Assembly (NCBI RefSeq): GCF_009939225.1
Contig: NZ_JAACJR010000006.1
Location: 372,001-436,000 of the forward strand
From: Sediminibacterium soli
GTDB lineage: Bacteria; Bacteroidota; Bacteroidia; Chitinophagales; Chitinophagaceae
DNA length: 64,000 nucleotides
Reading direction: 5' to 3'
Shown here: positions 35,415 through 42,908 of the stretch, in pieces
Numbering within the stretch: the first letter of the stretch is position 1
Layout: the number at the start of each line of letters is the position of its first letter
Notes under the pieces: generated by a model
Database searches by the model: none
What the model was told of the DNA's origin: nothing
What the model saw: only the letters and a program-made list of their open reading frames with translations
Program-made: the position numbers and the translations under genes

Positions 35415-36527
35415 TTATTTTTCGGTGAGTCTTTGTTTTTTTGAATTACCTGCTTGGGTGCTATAAATACTCTCCATCGTAGAGTATAACTGATCGCTCA
35501 TATCAGCTATAGTTCCAGACATTCTTAGTTTTTCTTCATCACCCTTATAACCAGTAGCAACATATTGCAATGCTTTATACAACGCTAATTTGGAGTCATT
35601 CAGGCTTTGGAAAAATTTGCTATCATCAGGTTGGCTGTTCTCATATGCAACCGACAAGTCACCTTTGCTTCTTAATGTTTCGATTGCAGCAGGCACCTTT
35701 AACACACTATCAAGATTACGTAAATCTGGGTTTTGTGATTGGATGATCGGTTTGGTATCTTCCATTTTATTTCCATACATCCAGGTAAGCAATTCGCCAA
35801 GCTCATTTACTTTTTGAACAGGATCTTTCACCTCTTCGGAAACGTCTTTCAACCCGATGAAATCTTTTACACCTTCATATTGAAGTCCTGTATATAAATG
35901 TGAAAAATATAGACGTGTTGGATAAATATTTGCTCTATTGAATACTTTAGTGTCTTCTGCCTGGGTTAAAACCATAAGTGCCTGATACAATCTTTGCGCA
36001 ATTTTATTTGAATCGCCAATCTGCAAAGCAATTGCGTTGAGTGGCACACCAAAGTCATTATGCACATGGGCAATATATTGAGCTTTGGCAAAACTCGTCC
36101 ACTTCAGTGCTCCATTAACATGCTTGAATCCTATAAATTGCCAAGATTTTTCCCTGGATTCTTCCACCATTACTGGCAAAAGTTGCAGGCTTTTTATTAG
36201 CGCTTCTGAAGGAGGGGGTATTTGTGAAGGATAATATTCTGTATACTTAGCATACTCAGTAATTACCTTAATCGCCGCTAATCTTCGGTTCCCTTCTATA
36301 ACCGTAAAGCTATCTTCATTATCATTTTTTACGGCGACCAATGGCTCATTTTCAAAAAAGCCGGAGTTATAAATAGACAAAACAATCTCTTTCACAGACA
36401 TTATTTTACATAATACCCCAATCATGTCTTCTTCACTAGATGCCTCATTAATACCAAATTCAAATAAACGCGGGTTTTTGGTATCAAACCGAAGCTTTGC
36501 GAGTTCTATTTGTTCTATTTTGGTCAT
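35415..36527 (-). CDS. ParB/Srx-fold protein, small (370 residues), first gene of island operon
   Basis: Starts MTKIEQIELAKLRFDTKNPR, the usual opening of ParB-like domains, and carries FTVIEGNRRLAAIKVITEYA near residue 80. The remainder (residues 130-370) is helical and unassigned, with a basic C-terminus (SKKQRLTEK). It is the promoter-proximal gene of the operon, preceded by a 6-bp-arm hairpin and an AT-rich promoter region. Tight spacing to the next gene (3 bp) indicates translational coupling and suggests the products act together. Confidence 0.8.
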   Translation of the reverse strand: MTKIEQIELAKLRFDTKNPRLFEFGINEASSEEDMIGVLCKIMSVKEIVLSIYNSGFFENEPLVAVKNDNEDSFTVIEGNRRLAAIKVITEYAKYTEYYPSQIPPPSEALIKSLQLLPVMVEESREKSWQFIGFKHVNGALKWTSFAKAQYIAHVHNDFGVPLNAIALQIGDSNKIAQRLYQALMVLTQAEDTKVFNRANIYPTRLYFSHLYTGLQYEGVKDFIGLKDVSEEVKDPVQKVNELGELLTWMYGNKMEDTKPIIQSQNPDLRNLDSVLKVPAAIETLRSKGDLSVAYENSQPDDSKFFQSLNDSKLALYKALQYVATGYKGDEEKLRMSGTIADMSDQLYSTMESIYSTQAGNSKKQRLTEK

Positions 36528-36541
36528 GTCTAAAATTTAAA

Positions 36542-36560
36542 CACCGGCATAATACCGGTG
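36542..36560. promoter_or_regulatory. Hairpin/operator-like palindrome before the island operon
   Basis: CACCGG-CATAATA-CCGGTG is a perfect 6-bp-arm palindrome centred about 24 bp upstream of the first start codon. It could be a repressor site or an mRNA hairpin masking translation initiation, as in C-box-regulated restriction systems. Confidence 0.45.
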
Positions 36561-36629
36561 GGTAACAAACAAATTGTCTGAAACAGGGCGAACTTACGCC
36601 TCTATATTAAGCATTTTGGCTTAAATCTG

Positions 36630-36637
36630 CAAATATA
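36630..36637 (-). promoter_or_regulatory. TAnnTTTG promoter box of the island operon
   Basis: TATATTTG on the minus strand, about 103 bp upstream of the start codon. No clear -33 TTG is seen. It would give a leader of roughly 95 nt containing the palindrome at 36542-36560. Confidence 0.4.
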
Positions 36638-36712
36638 GATACTTTATAGTACGTTTTAGATATTGAATTTTAGCGGATTAACTCTTAAAATATATAGACC
36701 GTCTAGGGTTAA

Positions 36713-36889
36713 TTAGTCTAATATCATTAACCCTGAACCGATGTGGTAAGTATTTCCGGTTGCCATTTTACGATTCGGTGGAGTCATAATCAAAGCGGTA
36801 TTCGAATGATAATATTTAGCTATAAAATCGAATGACAATCTAACATCATTGCCTAACTTTGAGCTGTATTTAGAAAGTTCTTTATTCAT
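36713..36889 (-). CDS. Possible small protein at the right end of the island
   Basis: A 58-codon frame from ATG 36889 (MNKELSKYSSKLGNDVRLSF... to SGLMILD). It has reasonable composition but no homology I recognise and no ribosome site. The frame extends upstream into tRNA-derived sequence, which cannot be coding. It may be a remnant or chance. Confidence 0.25.
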   Translation of the reverse strand: MNKELSKYSSKLGNDVRLSFDFIAKYYHSNTALIMTPPNRKMATGNTYHIGSGLMILD

Positions 36890-36919
36890 TAACCAAGTCC
36901 GAAAAAGTGACCTGATTTT

Positions 36920-36935
36920 GTGCAGGTTCGATTCC
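36920..36935. other. Extra tRNA-Leu T-arm fragment near attR
   Basis: GTGCAGGTTCGATTCC is identical to bases 31321-31336 of tRNA-Leu. In the intact gene it runs directly into the attachment repeat; here it is separated from attR by about 80 bp. It indicates a second, older insertion or an imprecise recombination at the same tRNA. Confidence 0.65.
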
Positions 36936-37015
36936 GTGTTACGGAACATCTGGAAAATCCGGCGCGTACTTGGCACACAATACCTATAAGGTATTGAATA
37001 TCATAAGAGATCGTG

Positions 37016-37034
37016 TTCCTGTTCTGGGCACAAA
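37016..37034. other. attR-like direct repeat
   Basis: Exact copy of the 19-bp tRNA-end sequence at 31333-31351. It is followed by a terminator hairpin that would have served the tRNA gene before insertion. Confidence 0.8.
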
Positions 37035-37042
37035 TTTAAATG

Positions 37043-37075
37043 AAGCAATTACACATGGGGTAATTGCTTTTTTTG
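37043..37075 (+). terminator. Displaced tRNA-Leu terminator
   Basis: AAGCAATTAC and GTAATTGCTT arms with a short loop are followed by seven T. It lies 9 bp after attR, as expected for the original terminator of the tRNA gene, now separated from it by the island. Confidence 0.7.
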
Positions 37076-37188
37076 TGCCTGGAATTCGAACCTTGCACTG
37101 AAAGTTGCAAAAATCGACAAACAGCAATAATTTTTAATGCTCCGTATTCTATCTACCCCCAGGAAATTCTAAGAGGCGTTTCAATGCG

Positions 37189-37491
37189 TCAAGCTGCATT
37201 CTCCTGCCGGTTTCTTTCTTCAACAAGATCATAATATACCTGTAGCCGCATCCAGTATTCAGCCGATATCTTCAGCAGTTTCTCCAATTTCAGGGCGAGC
37301 GCAGCACCCACATGACGCCTGCCATGCAGCAAATCGCTGAAATGACTGGGTCTCATATCGAGCTGGCAGGCAAAATCCTGTTTACTGATATTGCGGGCGG
37401 TTAGCTCGTCGGCGAGAACTTCGCCGGGGTGCAGTGAAATATCTGTAAATATCTCTTTCCCGTTCTTTCCTATGATTTTATAATCGGACAT
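37189..37491 (-). CDS. higA: HigA-type antitoxin (XRE helix-turn-helix)
   Basis: A 100-residue protein with a helix-turn-helix of the HigA/VapI antitoxin family. It has LHPGEVLADELTARNISKQD, then ACQLDMRPSHFSDLLHGRRH and the ALKLEKLLKISAEYWMRLQ tail characteristic of HigA. It neutralises the toxin encoded just upstream and normally represses the operon. Gene order is toxin first, as in other higBA loci, with a 65-bp gap. It is located about 150 bp outside the island boundary. Confidence 0.88.
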   Translation of the reverse strand: MSDYKIIGKNGKEIFTDISLHPGEVLADELTARNISKQDFACQLDMRPSHFSDLLHGRRHVGAALALKLEKLLKISAEYWMRLQVYYDLVEERNRQENAA

Positions 37492-37556
37492 ACTTTCTTT
37501 TTGTAAGGGTAGCGGCTCCTCTCCGCTACCCTGATAAACCTGACAATTCTATACAA

Positions 37557-37871
37557 TTACCGGTAATGATTGGTCAGTTCCTCAATTACCAGAATTTCGC
37601 TGATCCCGATAGTGCCTCCGGCCTCAACACTCAGTATGAGACGGTACTTCTGATCAACGCGGACCGAATAAAACCCTTTGTAATCTCCTTTCAGGGCTTC
37701 CAGGTTCAGTTCTTTCAGATTATATAATTCTTTGAGGCTGCCTGCAGACCTGAGTTTCAGTATAGTCTTCTTGAAAGCAAGAATGACCTCCGTATTGAAT
37801 CTCGGTTTGCCAGGGAGTCTCTGACTTCTGAATACCTTTTCCAGATACTCGTTGTTAAATCTGATGTTCAT
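37557..37871 (-). CDS. higB: HigB-type RelE/ParE-superfamily toxin
   Basis: A 104-residue basic protein of the RelE fold (PRFNTEVILAFKKTILKLRS; ELNLEALKGDYKGFYSVRVD; QKYRLILSV). Such toxins cleave mRNA on the ribosome. ATG 37871 is chosen over an upstream TTG. It precedes the antitoxin in the same transcript. The 5' flank (37872-37990) is AT-rich and should hold the autoregulated promoter. Confidence 0.85.
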   Translation of the reverse strand: MNIRFNNEYLEKVFRSQRLPGKPRFNTEVILAFKKTILKLRSAGSLKELYNLKELNLEALKGDYKGFYSVRVDQKYRLILSVEAGGTIGISEILVIEELTNHYR

Positions 37872-38327
37872 CAGCAAAAATTAAAAGAGCGATCGTAAAC
37901 AGCAATAACTGCATTACTTCCCAAAAATAGGTAATTTTATTGAATTACCAAAAAGTGGGAAGTTGATTAGATATATCATCCACAGCAGGTATATTCGACA
38001 GATACATTATATGTGCCGTGGAAGGGTTATTTTTCTTTGTATAATTTGACAAAGAATACATATGATACGCTTGGTAATCGAATAGGACGATTGCCTGACC
38101 AGTTTGCCCGCGTTGTAAGAAGAAAACTCAACACTCAAATCAAAACGGTAGCATTTCCAGGTGGCGGGAATTCATACCGCTTTCGGGCAACACTTATTCG
38201 GGAACCGCATAGCCCGCTGCGGGAGACTATCCGGAGAAACTTGTTTTTATCCGACCGGTCAATGGCCCTGCAACAATGAAACAATATAACCCTATAGCCA
38301 TTTAACAACCCCACCCGCCAATACACT
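37872..38327. other. Gene-free stretch between higB and hscB
   Basis: Bases 37872-38000 are AT-rich and probably contain the higBA promoter. From 38013 a plus-strand frame of 88 codons starts only with GTG, lacks recognisable motifs and is not accepted as a gene. From 38263 the sequence breaks into octamer words (GCAACAAT, GAAACAAT, ATAACCCT, ATAGCCAT, TTAACAAC), leading into the repeat arm at 38328. Confidence 0.5.
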
Positions 38328-38363
38328 CATTTTCAAATCCCCTGATTCTCAAATTTTCAAATT
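38328..38363. repeat. ATTTGNNN-family arm overlapping the end of hscB
   Basis: CAT followed by four octamers TTTCAAAT, CCCCTGAT, TCTCAAAT, TTTCAAAT and a T: the right-arm form of the 36-bp unit. No matching left arm is nearby. The last hscB codons and its TGA stop are read from it. Confidence 0.75.
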
Positions 38364-38855
38364 ACCCTCCAACACCCTATCCAAATATTTCTTCCGGTAA
38401 TAATATTCTTTTACTTGCAGCAGTTCTTTTTCGGAAGTAATACCTTCCTGATAATCTGCCACAGTCTTTTCCACAGGTTCATATAGCGCTTGTTTAATGT
38501 TATCGATGGTTGCAGCGAGTTGCTGTTTTGCCTCGGGTGTATCCGCTTCCAGGGCCTGGTCGTTCAACTCCAGCATTTCCATCAGGAAATCGGGCGGGAG
38601 CTGGTATTTCTCTTCTTCTTCCAGCAGTCCCTTCAGCTGCAGCACATATTTGATGGTTGCATCGGGATTGCGGAATATTTTATACGCCATGTTCACCTGC
38701 GATGCTTTTTCGAGCATGGCATCCTGTTCCTCCTCGCTGGCCTGCCCGTGAAAATCCGGGTGGAATTGCCTGCTGAGTTCATAAAACCGGGTCTTTACCA
38801 GGGCAGGATCGGGGCGCAGTGAAACAGGGATATGGTATAATTCGAAATGGTTCAT
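38349..38855 (-). CDS. hscB: Fe-S cluster assembly co-chaperone HscB
   Basis: A 168-residue J-domain protein that hands IscU to the HscA chaperone. The J-domain HPD motif is seen in RQFHPDFHG near residue 33, followed by ASQVNMAYKIFRNPDATIKY. The C-terminal helical HSCB domain occupies residues 85-165. The last residues (NLKI, stop) are encoded by an intergenic ATTTG-type repeat, so the natural C-terminus has been replaced or trimmed by it. No hscA or iscU gene is adjacent. Confidence 0.85.
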   Translation of the reverse strand: MNHFELYHIPVSLRPDPALVKTRFYELSRQFHPDFHGQASEEEQDAMLEKASQVNMAYKIFRNPDATIKYVLQLKGLLEEEEKYQLPPDFLMEMLELNDQALEADTPEAKQQLAATIDNIKQALYEPVEKTVADYQEGITSEKELLQVKEYYYRKKYLDRVLEGNLKI

Positions 38856-38869
38856 CTGTCTGGTTGCTG

Positions 38870-39003
38870 TTAGTCTGTTGCTTTATTGAGTCATTGGTTT
38901 ACGGTTGCCTGCGATCGAAGGGACGGTTATTTCCGGTTGATGTTTGAACAGGAAATTTGGTCAGCCTATCGACCCATAAAATCAATCAACCCATAAACCG
39001 CCC
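38870..39003. repeat. Octamer-array inverted repeat, TTGNNTNA/ACCCATAA family
   Basis: Left words TTAGTCTG, TTGCTTTA, TTGAGTCA, TTGGTTTA, CGGTTGCC (38870-38909) face right words ACCCATAA, AATCAATC, AACCCATA, AACCGCCC (38972-39003), which are approximate reverse complements. It fills much of the 357-bp space between hscB and the cytochrome gene. The rest of that space (39004-39212) contains nothing else I can identify apart from presumed promoter sequence. Confidence 0.55.
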
Positions 39004-39212
39004 GACAATTCCGCAAAATTACGAAATGATAGACACTCTTTTTTCCTGAGTATCAGGCACTCATCAGCTAGCCAGGGAAAAAGATCTGCAGTGCCGGTTT
39101 TTTCACGCGCTGAAACGCGGGAATGGCGTGCAAAATTAACTTGAGCCGGTAGCGGTATTCACTATGAGAATCCAATTCCGCTTTCTATCTTACCCGCACC
39201 AAAAAACCAGCC

Positions 39213-40190
39213 ATGAAAAAAGCATTGCGTTATACGCTACTGACCTTTACCGTCATTGTGGTGATCGTGGGTGTGGCAGCCGCCTATATCAAATTCGGAT
39301 TACCCGATACCGGCGACCCCGAAAACATTACCATCCATTATACGCCTGAACGTGTGCAGCGAGGCGAGTACCTCGCTAACCATGTAACGCTTTGCGTGGA
39401 CTGTCATTCTACGCGCGACTGGTCCCTGTTCTCAGCACCGCCAACAGCCGGCACATTGGGTAAAGGCGGGGAGGCATTTACGCCGCAGATGGGATTTCCC
39501 GGCAGTTTTTATTCCGCCAATATTACACCCGCTGCGGTATCGGGTTATACAGACGGCGAATTGTTCCGTGCCATCACCACCGGGGTAAAGAAAAACGGTA
39601 AGGCGATGTTCCCGGTAATGCCTTATTTAAACTATGGCAAAATGGACAGGGAAGATATTTATGATATCATTGCCTATATCCGTACGCTGCAGCCGCTCGA
39701 TAACAAAATACCTGAATCGGAGGCGGATTTCCCGGTAAATTTCCTGATCAATACCATGCCGACGAAAGCCGCGCTGGTAACCAAACCCCCGGTGAGCGAT
39801 ACGATCGCCTACGGTGGTTACCTGGTTAAAGCGGGCGCGTGCGGTGAATGCCATACACCATTCGACAGAGGTAAATTCGATGAAGCATTCCGTCTTGCCG
39901 GCGGCCGCATATTTGAACTGCCGGGCGGTACGCTGCGATCCGCCAATATCACGCCCGCGGCCTCTGGCATCGGTAAATTATCCAAATCGGATTTTATAAC
40001 CCTGTTCAAACAGTATGCGGACAGTAATTACCGCTCACCAAAGATCGACTTCACCAAAGAATACAACACCATCATGCCCTGGACCATGTACGCCGGTATG
40101 AAAGAAGAAGACCTCGGCGCCATCTATGTCTACCTGCGTACCCTGCAACCTGTTGACCACGAGGTAGTGAAGTTCACCGGTAGAAAATAG
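39213..40190 (+). CDS. Membrane-anchored di-haem cytochrome c
   Basis: A 325-residue protein with an N-terminal membrane anchor (LTFTVIVVIVGVAAAY) and two CxxCH haem-attachment sites, CVDCH near residue 66 and CGECH near 210. Each is followed by a cytochrome c domain, with candidate axial Met residues in FPVMPY and IMPWTMY. It should carry electrons in the periplasm. Similar di-haem proteins accompany sugar or alcohol dehydrogenases, but no such partner is adjacent. Confidence 0.85.
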   Translation: MKKALRYTLLTFTVIVVIVGVAAAYIKFGLPDTGDPENITIHYTPERVQRGEYLANHVTLCVDCHSTRDWSLFSAPPTAGTLGKGGEAFTPQMGFPGSFYSANITPAAVSGYTDGELFRAITTGVKKNGKAMFPVMPYLNYGKMDREDIYDIIAYIRTLQPLDNKIPESEADFPVNFLINTMPTKAALVTKPPVSDTIAYGGYLVKAGACGECHTPFDRGKFDEAFRLAGGRIFELPGGTLRSANITPAASGIGKLSKSDFITLFKQYADSNYRSPKIDFTKEYNTIMPWTMYAGMKEEDLGAIYVYLRTLQPVDHEVVKFTGRK

Positions 40191-40280
40191 GCTGATTGGT
40201 TTGTTGGTACAGTGTGAAGTACCGTGCTCGTTATTGGCAGACCAATAAACGAACGAACTAATCAACCGATAAACCGCGGG
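40191..40280. repeat. Octamer-array inverted repeat, ACCNATAA family
   Basis: Right arm words ACCAATAA, ACGAACGA, ACTAATCA, ACCGATAA, ACCGCGGG (40241-40280) are exactly in 8-bp register. The left part GATTGGTTTGTTGG (40194-40207) is partly complementary, and an inner GGTAC/GTACC pair is present. It runs from the cytochrome stop to 18 bp before the next start. Confidence 0.6.
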
Positions 40281-40298
40281 ACTTCCTTAAATTACCGG

Positions 40299-41495
40299 AT
40301 GCTTACCATCGGCCTGATCCGGGAAGGGAAAATTCCCGCTGATAATCGTGTTGCCTTATCGCCTGCGCAGTGCAGGTGGTTATCGGATAACAGGGATGTA
40401 GCGATCCTTGTGCAGCGTTCACCGAACCGGTGTTATACGGATGAAGAATACCAGCAGGCAGGCGTGAAGCTGGTGGAGAAAATGGATGACTGCGACATAC
40501 TGCTGGGGATCAAGGAAGTGCCGGTGGATCAGCTGATCAGTGGCAAGACCTATCTTTTCTTCTCCCATACCCGAAAAAAACAGGCGCATAACCGGCATAT
40601 GCTGCAGGTGATGATGGACAAGAAGATCACCCTGATAGACTACGAATGCCTGGAGCACGAGGACGGGCAGCGGATCATCGGCTTTGGATTTTTTGCCGGT
40701 ATCGTGGGGGCGCATAACGGTATCATGGCCTATGGTAACCGGACCGGTCTGTTTCATTTGGGCAGGGTACAAGATGTGCGCGATTACCGGGATCTTATCC
40801 ATACGTATTTCGGTCTGAAATTACCACCGCTGAAAATAGCGGTTACCGGCAGCGGCCGCGTGGCGCATGGTATTCTCGAGATCATGAACCTGATGGACAT
40901 ACAGGAAGTTGAGCCGGAAGAATACTGCGCCAGGGATTTCCGCTACCCGGTATATGTGCAGCTGAAAGGCAGTTACCTGTACCGTCACCGGCAGCATGGC
41001 GGGTACAGCCGCGACGATTTTCATGCGCATCCCGAATCGTATACCTGTGTGTTTGCACAATATGGTTCATATACCGATATACTGATGAACGGGGTTTACT
41101 GGGATACCGGTATACCGCGGCTGTTTTCCATGAACGATGTACAGCAGCCGGCGTTTCGCATACAGACGATCGCGGATATTACCGATGATAAAAACGGAAG
41201 TATTCCCTGTAACCTGGGCGATGCCACGATCGATGATCCTGTTTACGGTATCGATAAGTTCACCGGCAGCAAAACAGCACCCTACCTCAGCAGCAGCATC
41301 GATATTATGGCCGTTGGCAACCTGCCCAATGAACTGCCAAGGGATGCCAGTCGTTTTTTTGGCGAGCAGCTGATCAAATACGTATTGCCCGACCTGCTAA
41401 GCGGCGGAAGCCAGGTGCTTGACCGCGCGATGATCCTGCGCGGGGGAGGACTTACACCCGCATTCGAATACCTGTCCGATTATGCGGCGCATTAA
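40299..41495 (+). CDS. Alanine dehydrogenase/LYS1-like NAD(P)-dependent oxidoreductase
   Basis: A 398-residue protein. It has an AlaDH/PNT N-terminal domain (TIGLIREGKIPADNRVALSP) and a nucleotide-binding domain (LKIAVTGSGRVAHGILEIMN near residue 180), with FFAGIVGAHNGIMAYG between them. The layout is that of saccharopine dehydrogenase (LYS1-like) and related reductases. The substrate is uncertain. The ATG at 40299 matches the family N-terminus. Confidence 0.78.
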   Translation: MLTIGLIREGKIPADNRVALSPAQCRWLSDNRDVAILVQRSPNRCYTDEEYQQAGVKLVEKMDDCDILLGIKEVPVDQLISGKTYLFFSHTRKKQAHNRHMLQVMMDKKITLIDYECLEHEDGQRIIGFGFFAGIVGAHNGIMAYGNRTGLFHLGRVQDVRDYRDLIHTYFGLKLPPLKIAVTGSGRVAHGILEIMNLMDIQEVEPEEYCARDFRYPVYVQLKGSYLYRHRQHGGYSRDDFHAHPESYTCVFAQYGSYTDILMNGVYWDTGIPRLFSMNDVQQPAFRIQTIADITDDKNGSIPCNLGDATIDDPVYGIDKFTGSKTAPYLSSSIDIMAVGNLPNELPRDASRFFGEQLIKYVLPDLLSGGSQVLDRAMILRGGGLTPAFEYLSDYAAH

Positions 41496-41504
41496 ATACC
41501 CGCT

Positions 41505-42212
41505 TTATAAATAGAGGTAGTACGCTTTCAGCAAAGACACAAACCGTTCGCTGTATGCATTTTCTTCTTTGATCGTTATTGCATCCGTCTGTGTTGTTAC
41601 AGCATAGGGAACAAACCAAAGCATCGTCCTGAAAAAACCATGCTTTTCTGTTTGTCTTACATCCACAACCCAGGATGCAGTCAAACCCTGTTGCCCGGCC
41701 AGCCGCATACTTTCTTCCTTTCGGTGATAGGGCAGTAGTAAGGCGATTGCGCCGCGGTCGCTGACCAGTTCCCTTGCGATCCGGAACAGTTCGTCCAGCC
41801 CAAGCGCCGCGCCATGCAATGCGAGGTTGCGTTTTGCGTCTGCGCTTTTCAGGTCGTTCGCAAAAAAAGGCGGGTTGGAAATAATCAGATCGTACCGCTC
41901 ACCCGGCTGCCAGGACCTGATATCGCCGTTCACCAGCTGCAGCCGTTCCTTCCAGGGCGATGCCCCGAAATTTTCCGCGGCCTGGACTGCCGCTTCCGGG
42001 TCTATCTCAACCGCATCGATCATCGCCCCGTGTTGCTGTGCCAGCAATAAAGACAGCAGGCCTGTTCCTGTCCCGATATCCAGCACCCTGCCGCCGGTAT
42101 GCTCCGCCGCAGCCATATCCGCAAGCCAGGCCCCGAATAAACAGGCATCCGTGCAAACCTTCATCGCACAGCGTTCCTGGTGTATGGTAAATTGTTTGAA
42201 CTGAAAAGACAC
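41505..42212 (-). CDS. tRNA1(Val) (adenine37-N6)-methyltransferase (TrmN6/YfiC-like)
   Basis: A 235-residue class I methyltransferase. The SAM-binding site is VLDIGTGTGLLSLLLAQQ near residue 45, an acidic loop VEIDPEAAVQAAENF follows, and the catalytic NPPF (ISNPPFFAND) motif near 118 marks adenine-N6 methylation of RNA. The N-terminal QFTIHQERCAMKVCTDACLF is typical of YfiC/TrmN6. It is convergent with the preceding oxidoreductase with 9 bp between stops. Confidence 0.87.
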   Translation of the reverse strand: MSFQFKQFTIHQERCAMKVCTDACLFGAWLADMAAAEHTGGRVLDIGTGTGLLSLLLAQQHGAMIDAVEIDPEAAVQAAENFGASPWKERLQLVNGDIRSWQPGERYDLIISNPPFFANDLKSADAKRNLALHGAALGLDELFRIARELVSDRGAIALLLPYHRKEESMRLAGQQGLTASWVVDVRQTEKHGFFRTMLWFVPYAVTTQTDAITIKEENAYSERFVSLLKAYYLYL

Positions 42213-42228
42213 GGGATGGGATGTTGAG

Positions 42229-42355
42229 TGGTGAATATCGAATATCGAACAAGGAACAGATGAACAAGGAACAGATGATCGGATTTAAAATCTTATCTTA
42301 TCTTATCCGATCCTCCGTTCCCTGCTCCTTGCTCCTTGTTCATCTGCTCATTACT
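42229..42355. repeat. GAACARAT/GAACAAGG repeat with inverted right arm
   Basis: The left part contains AGGAACAG, ATGAACAA, GGAACAGA and GATCGGAT. The right part has ATCCGATC, CTGCTCCT, TGCTCCTT and GTTCATCT, which are reverse-complement words. The core GATCGGAT/ATCCGATC pairs perfectly across a CTTAT-repeat loop. It is related to the 50-bp element at 11507 and 17555. The right arm reaches into the end of the VOC gene. Confidence 0.65.
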
Positions 42356-42839
42356 CCGTTAGTTCCTTCAGCAGCCCCGCCAAATCCAGCCGCTCCGTCA
42401 CCATCTGCAGGTTGCCTTGTTCGTCGAAGGGCCATTGGTCATGGGGCTTGTCCCAGTAGAGTTCTACGCCGTTGTGATCGGGATCATCGAGGTAAAGCGC
42501 TTCGGAGACGCCGTGATCGGATGCACCGGTAAGCGGGTAGCCGGCGTCGTTCAGTCTTTTCAGAACGGCAGCCAGGTCTTTGCGGGTAGGGTAGAGGATG
42601 GCTGTATGGAACAGACCGGGCGAATGTATGTTTGCCGGCGCGGCATCTTTGCTGTACCAGGTATTCAGACCGATATGGTGATGGTAGCCTCCTGCTGAAA
42701 TAAAGGCGGCCTGTGTTCCGTATTTCTGCATCAGCTGAAACCCGAGCAGTCCCTGGTAAAAACCAAGTGCGCGGTCAAGATCGGCCACTTTGAGATGCAC
42801 GTGCCCGATGCGTGTGTTGGGTGGTACGGTATATTCCAT
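42351..42839 (-). CDS. VOC-family (glyoxalase/dioxygenase-like) protein
   Basis: A 162-residue vicinal-oxygen-chelate protein with paired beta-alpha-beta modules. The first metal ligand is in RIGHVHLKVADLDRALGFY near residue 10, then GYHHHIGLNTWYS, GLFHTAILYPTRKDLA, and the acidic ligand in DPDHNGVELYWDKP near 135. This resembles catechol 2,3-dioxygenase or glyoxalase-like enzymes; the exact reaction is unknown. Start MEYTVPPN at 42839 is chosen because upstream codons overlap the sdhB terminator. Confidence 0.82.
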   Translation of the reverse strand: MEYTVPPNTRIGHVHLKVADLDRALGFYQGLLGFQLMQKYGTQAAFISAGGYHHHIGLNTWYSKDAAPANIHSPGLFHTAILYPTRKDLAAVLKRLNDAGYPLTGASDHGVSEALYLDDPDHNGVELYWDKPHDQWPFDEQGNLQMVTERLDLAGLLKELTE

Positions 42840-42856
42840 ACCCAAAACTCCATAAA

Positions 42857-42887
42857 AAAAACCATCACGCAATGCGTAATGGTTTTT
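42857..42887. terminator. Intrinsic terminator of the sdh operon
   Basis: AAAAACCAT...ATGGTTTTT arms with an inner ACGC/GCGT pair lie directly after sdhB. A- and T-runs on both sides make it bidirectional. The downstream VOC gene starts 18 bp later and needs its own promoter. Confidence 0.75.
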
Positions 42888-42908
42888 CAAAAATTATCGG
42901 GATCCGGA

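Larger units (their letters stand above)
31352..37015. mobile_element. Genomic island inserted at tRNA-Leu(CAA)
   Basis: This 5.7-kb segment is visibly richer in A and T than both flanks, is bounded by 19-bp direct repeats of the tRNA end, and carries genes unrelated to the surrounding housekeeping set. Its cargo is a four-gene operon (35415-36527, 34476-35411, 33041-34447, 32191-33060), an IS256 fragment and gene remnants. No integrase gene is present, so the island is either mobilised in trans or has lost its recombinase; the decayed left part (31400-32190) is the likely place of loss. Confidence 0.75.

Noticed and set aside
38013..38279. 88-codon plus-strand frame between higB and hscB
   Set aside because: Starts with GTG, shows no motif, and its end lies in repeat words. 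It may be a decayed fragment but cannot be supported.
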